Positions 13,584 through 13,758 of a stretch of 13,758 nucleotides of DNA are shown here, piece after piece. This DNA comes from Bacteroidota bacterium (GTDB lineage: Bacteria > Bacteroidota > Bacteroidia > B-17B0 > Aurantibacillaceae): contig JANYBY010000230.1 in assembly GCA_025360565.1 (NCBI GenBank), positions 1 through 13,758 on the forward strand, written 5' to 3'. Under the pieces are notes generated by a model, which had not been told where the DNA came from, ran no database searches, and saw nothing but the letters and a program-made list of their open reading frames with translations. The first letter of the stretch is position 1. Every line of letters begins with the position of its first letter. A program made the position numbers and the translations under genes.

Positions 13584-13758
13584 CATAATAACTGCACATA
13601 ACACGGGTCGTGGCGCAATTGGGGTTTTCCCAAGTTTTTTTGTGGCAGGGACAAGTTGCCGGGCTGACGCCCGTTTCTTTTGCCGCAAAAAAAGAGTACC
13701 TTTAAGCTACTAATAAAGTTTTGTCGGCTTAGACAGTTTTGAGTTCCAAAATCCCAAC
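13584..13758. repeat. Right boundary repeat and structured intergenic sequence of the cassette-like unit
   Basis: No gene is seen in these 175 bp. TGCACATAAC (13593-13602) is the inverted partner of the left boundary. After it come several small inverted repeats. TTGGG-GTTTT-CCCAA is near 13619-13633. GGCA (13644) and TGCC (13657) form a second pair. CGGGC-TGAC-GCCCG (13660-13673) is followed by TTTCTTTT, which could also act as a weak terminator for the plus-strand gene. TTTTGC-C-GCAAAA (13678-13690) is the last. The block looks like a structured dispersed repeat or the 5' part of a recombination site whose other half lies beyond the window. Confidence 0.45.

Noticed and set aside
1..13758. 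CRISPR array, tRNA, rRNA, transposase, toxin-antitoxin or phage genes.
   Set aside because: No regularly spaced repeats, cloverleaf sequences or corresponding protein motifs were seen on either strand.

Overview
The window is AT-rich chromosomal DNA from a member of the Bacteroidota. Several independent signs agree. Three secreted proteins carry type A C-terminal domains of the type IX secretion system (T9SS). There is a TonB-dependent receptor with an N-terminal carboxypeptidase-regulatory-like domain, and a bacillithiol enzyme (BshC) of the long Bacteroidota form. The uracil phosphoribosyltransferase looks flavobacterial, and TAnnTTTG-type -7 boxes occur in the promoters. The family or genus cannot be fixed from the sequence alone.

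Layout, left to right. Positions 1-2118 hold a minus-strand pair of paralogous T9SS-secreted proteins 14 bp apart, ending at a strong terminator (about 23-57). Positions 2209-4463 hold upp followed by bshC on the minus strand, 8 bp apart. Positions 4562-5767 hold a PcaF/PaaJ-type 3-oxoadipyl-CoA thiolase. A terminator at 5918-5945 separates it from a second minus-strand group: a PduO-type cobalamin adenosyltransferase (6863-7417), a PaaI-type thioesterase starting 1 nt later (6448-6861), and a small secreted Gly/His-rich protein (5961-6404). Upstream of these on the same strand is a TonB-dependent receptor (7511-9862). A 325-bp divergent intergenic region leads to the plus-strand half: a large T9SS-secreted beta-rich protein (10188-12809) with its own terminator, then a small putative lipoprotein (12933-13583).

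The genes combine core metabolism (pyrimidine salvage, low-molecular-weight thiol synthesis, CoA-thioester chemistry, cobalamin activation) with cell-surface and secreted functions typical of the phylum. The PaaI-like and PaaJ-like genes lie near each other and suggest a link to aromatic-acid/phenylacetate catabolism, but the ring-opening genes are not in the window.

The most unusual material is intergenic. The last gene is bounded by an exact 10-bp inverted repeat (GTTATGTGCA / TGCACATAAC) tight against its start and stop, which gives it the form of a gene cassette. Two other intergenic stretches, upstream of upp and upstream of the adenosyltransferase, hold short-period or palindromic sequences that look like dispersed genomic repeats and overlap the expected promoter positions. 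I saw no CRISPR array, tRNA, rRNA, transposase or phage gene.
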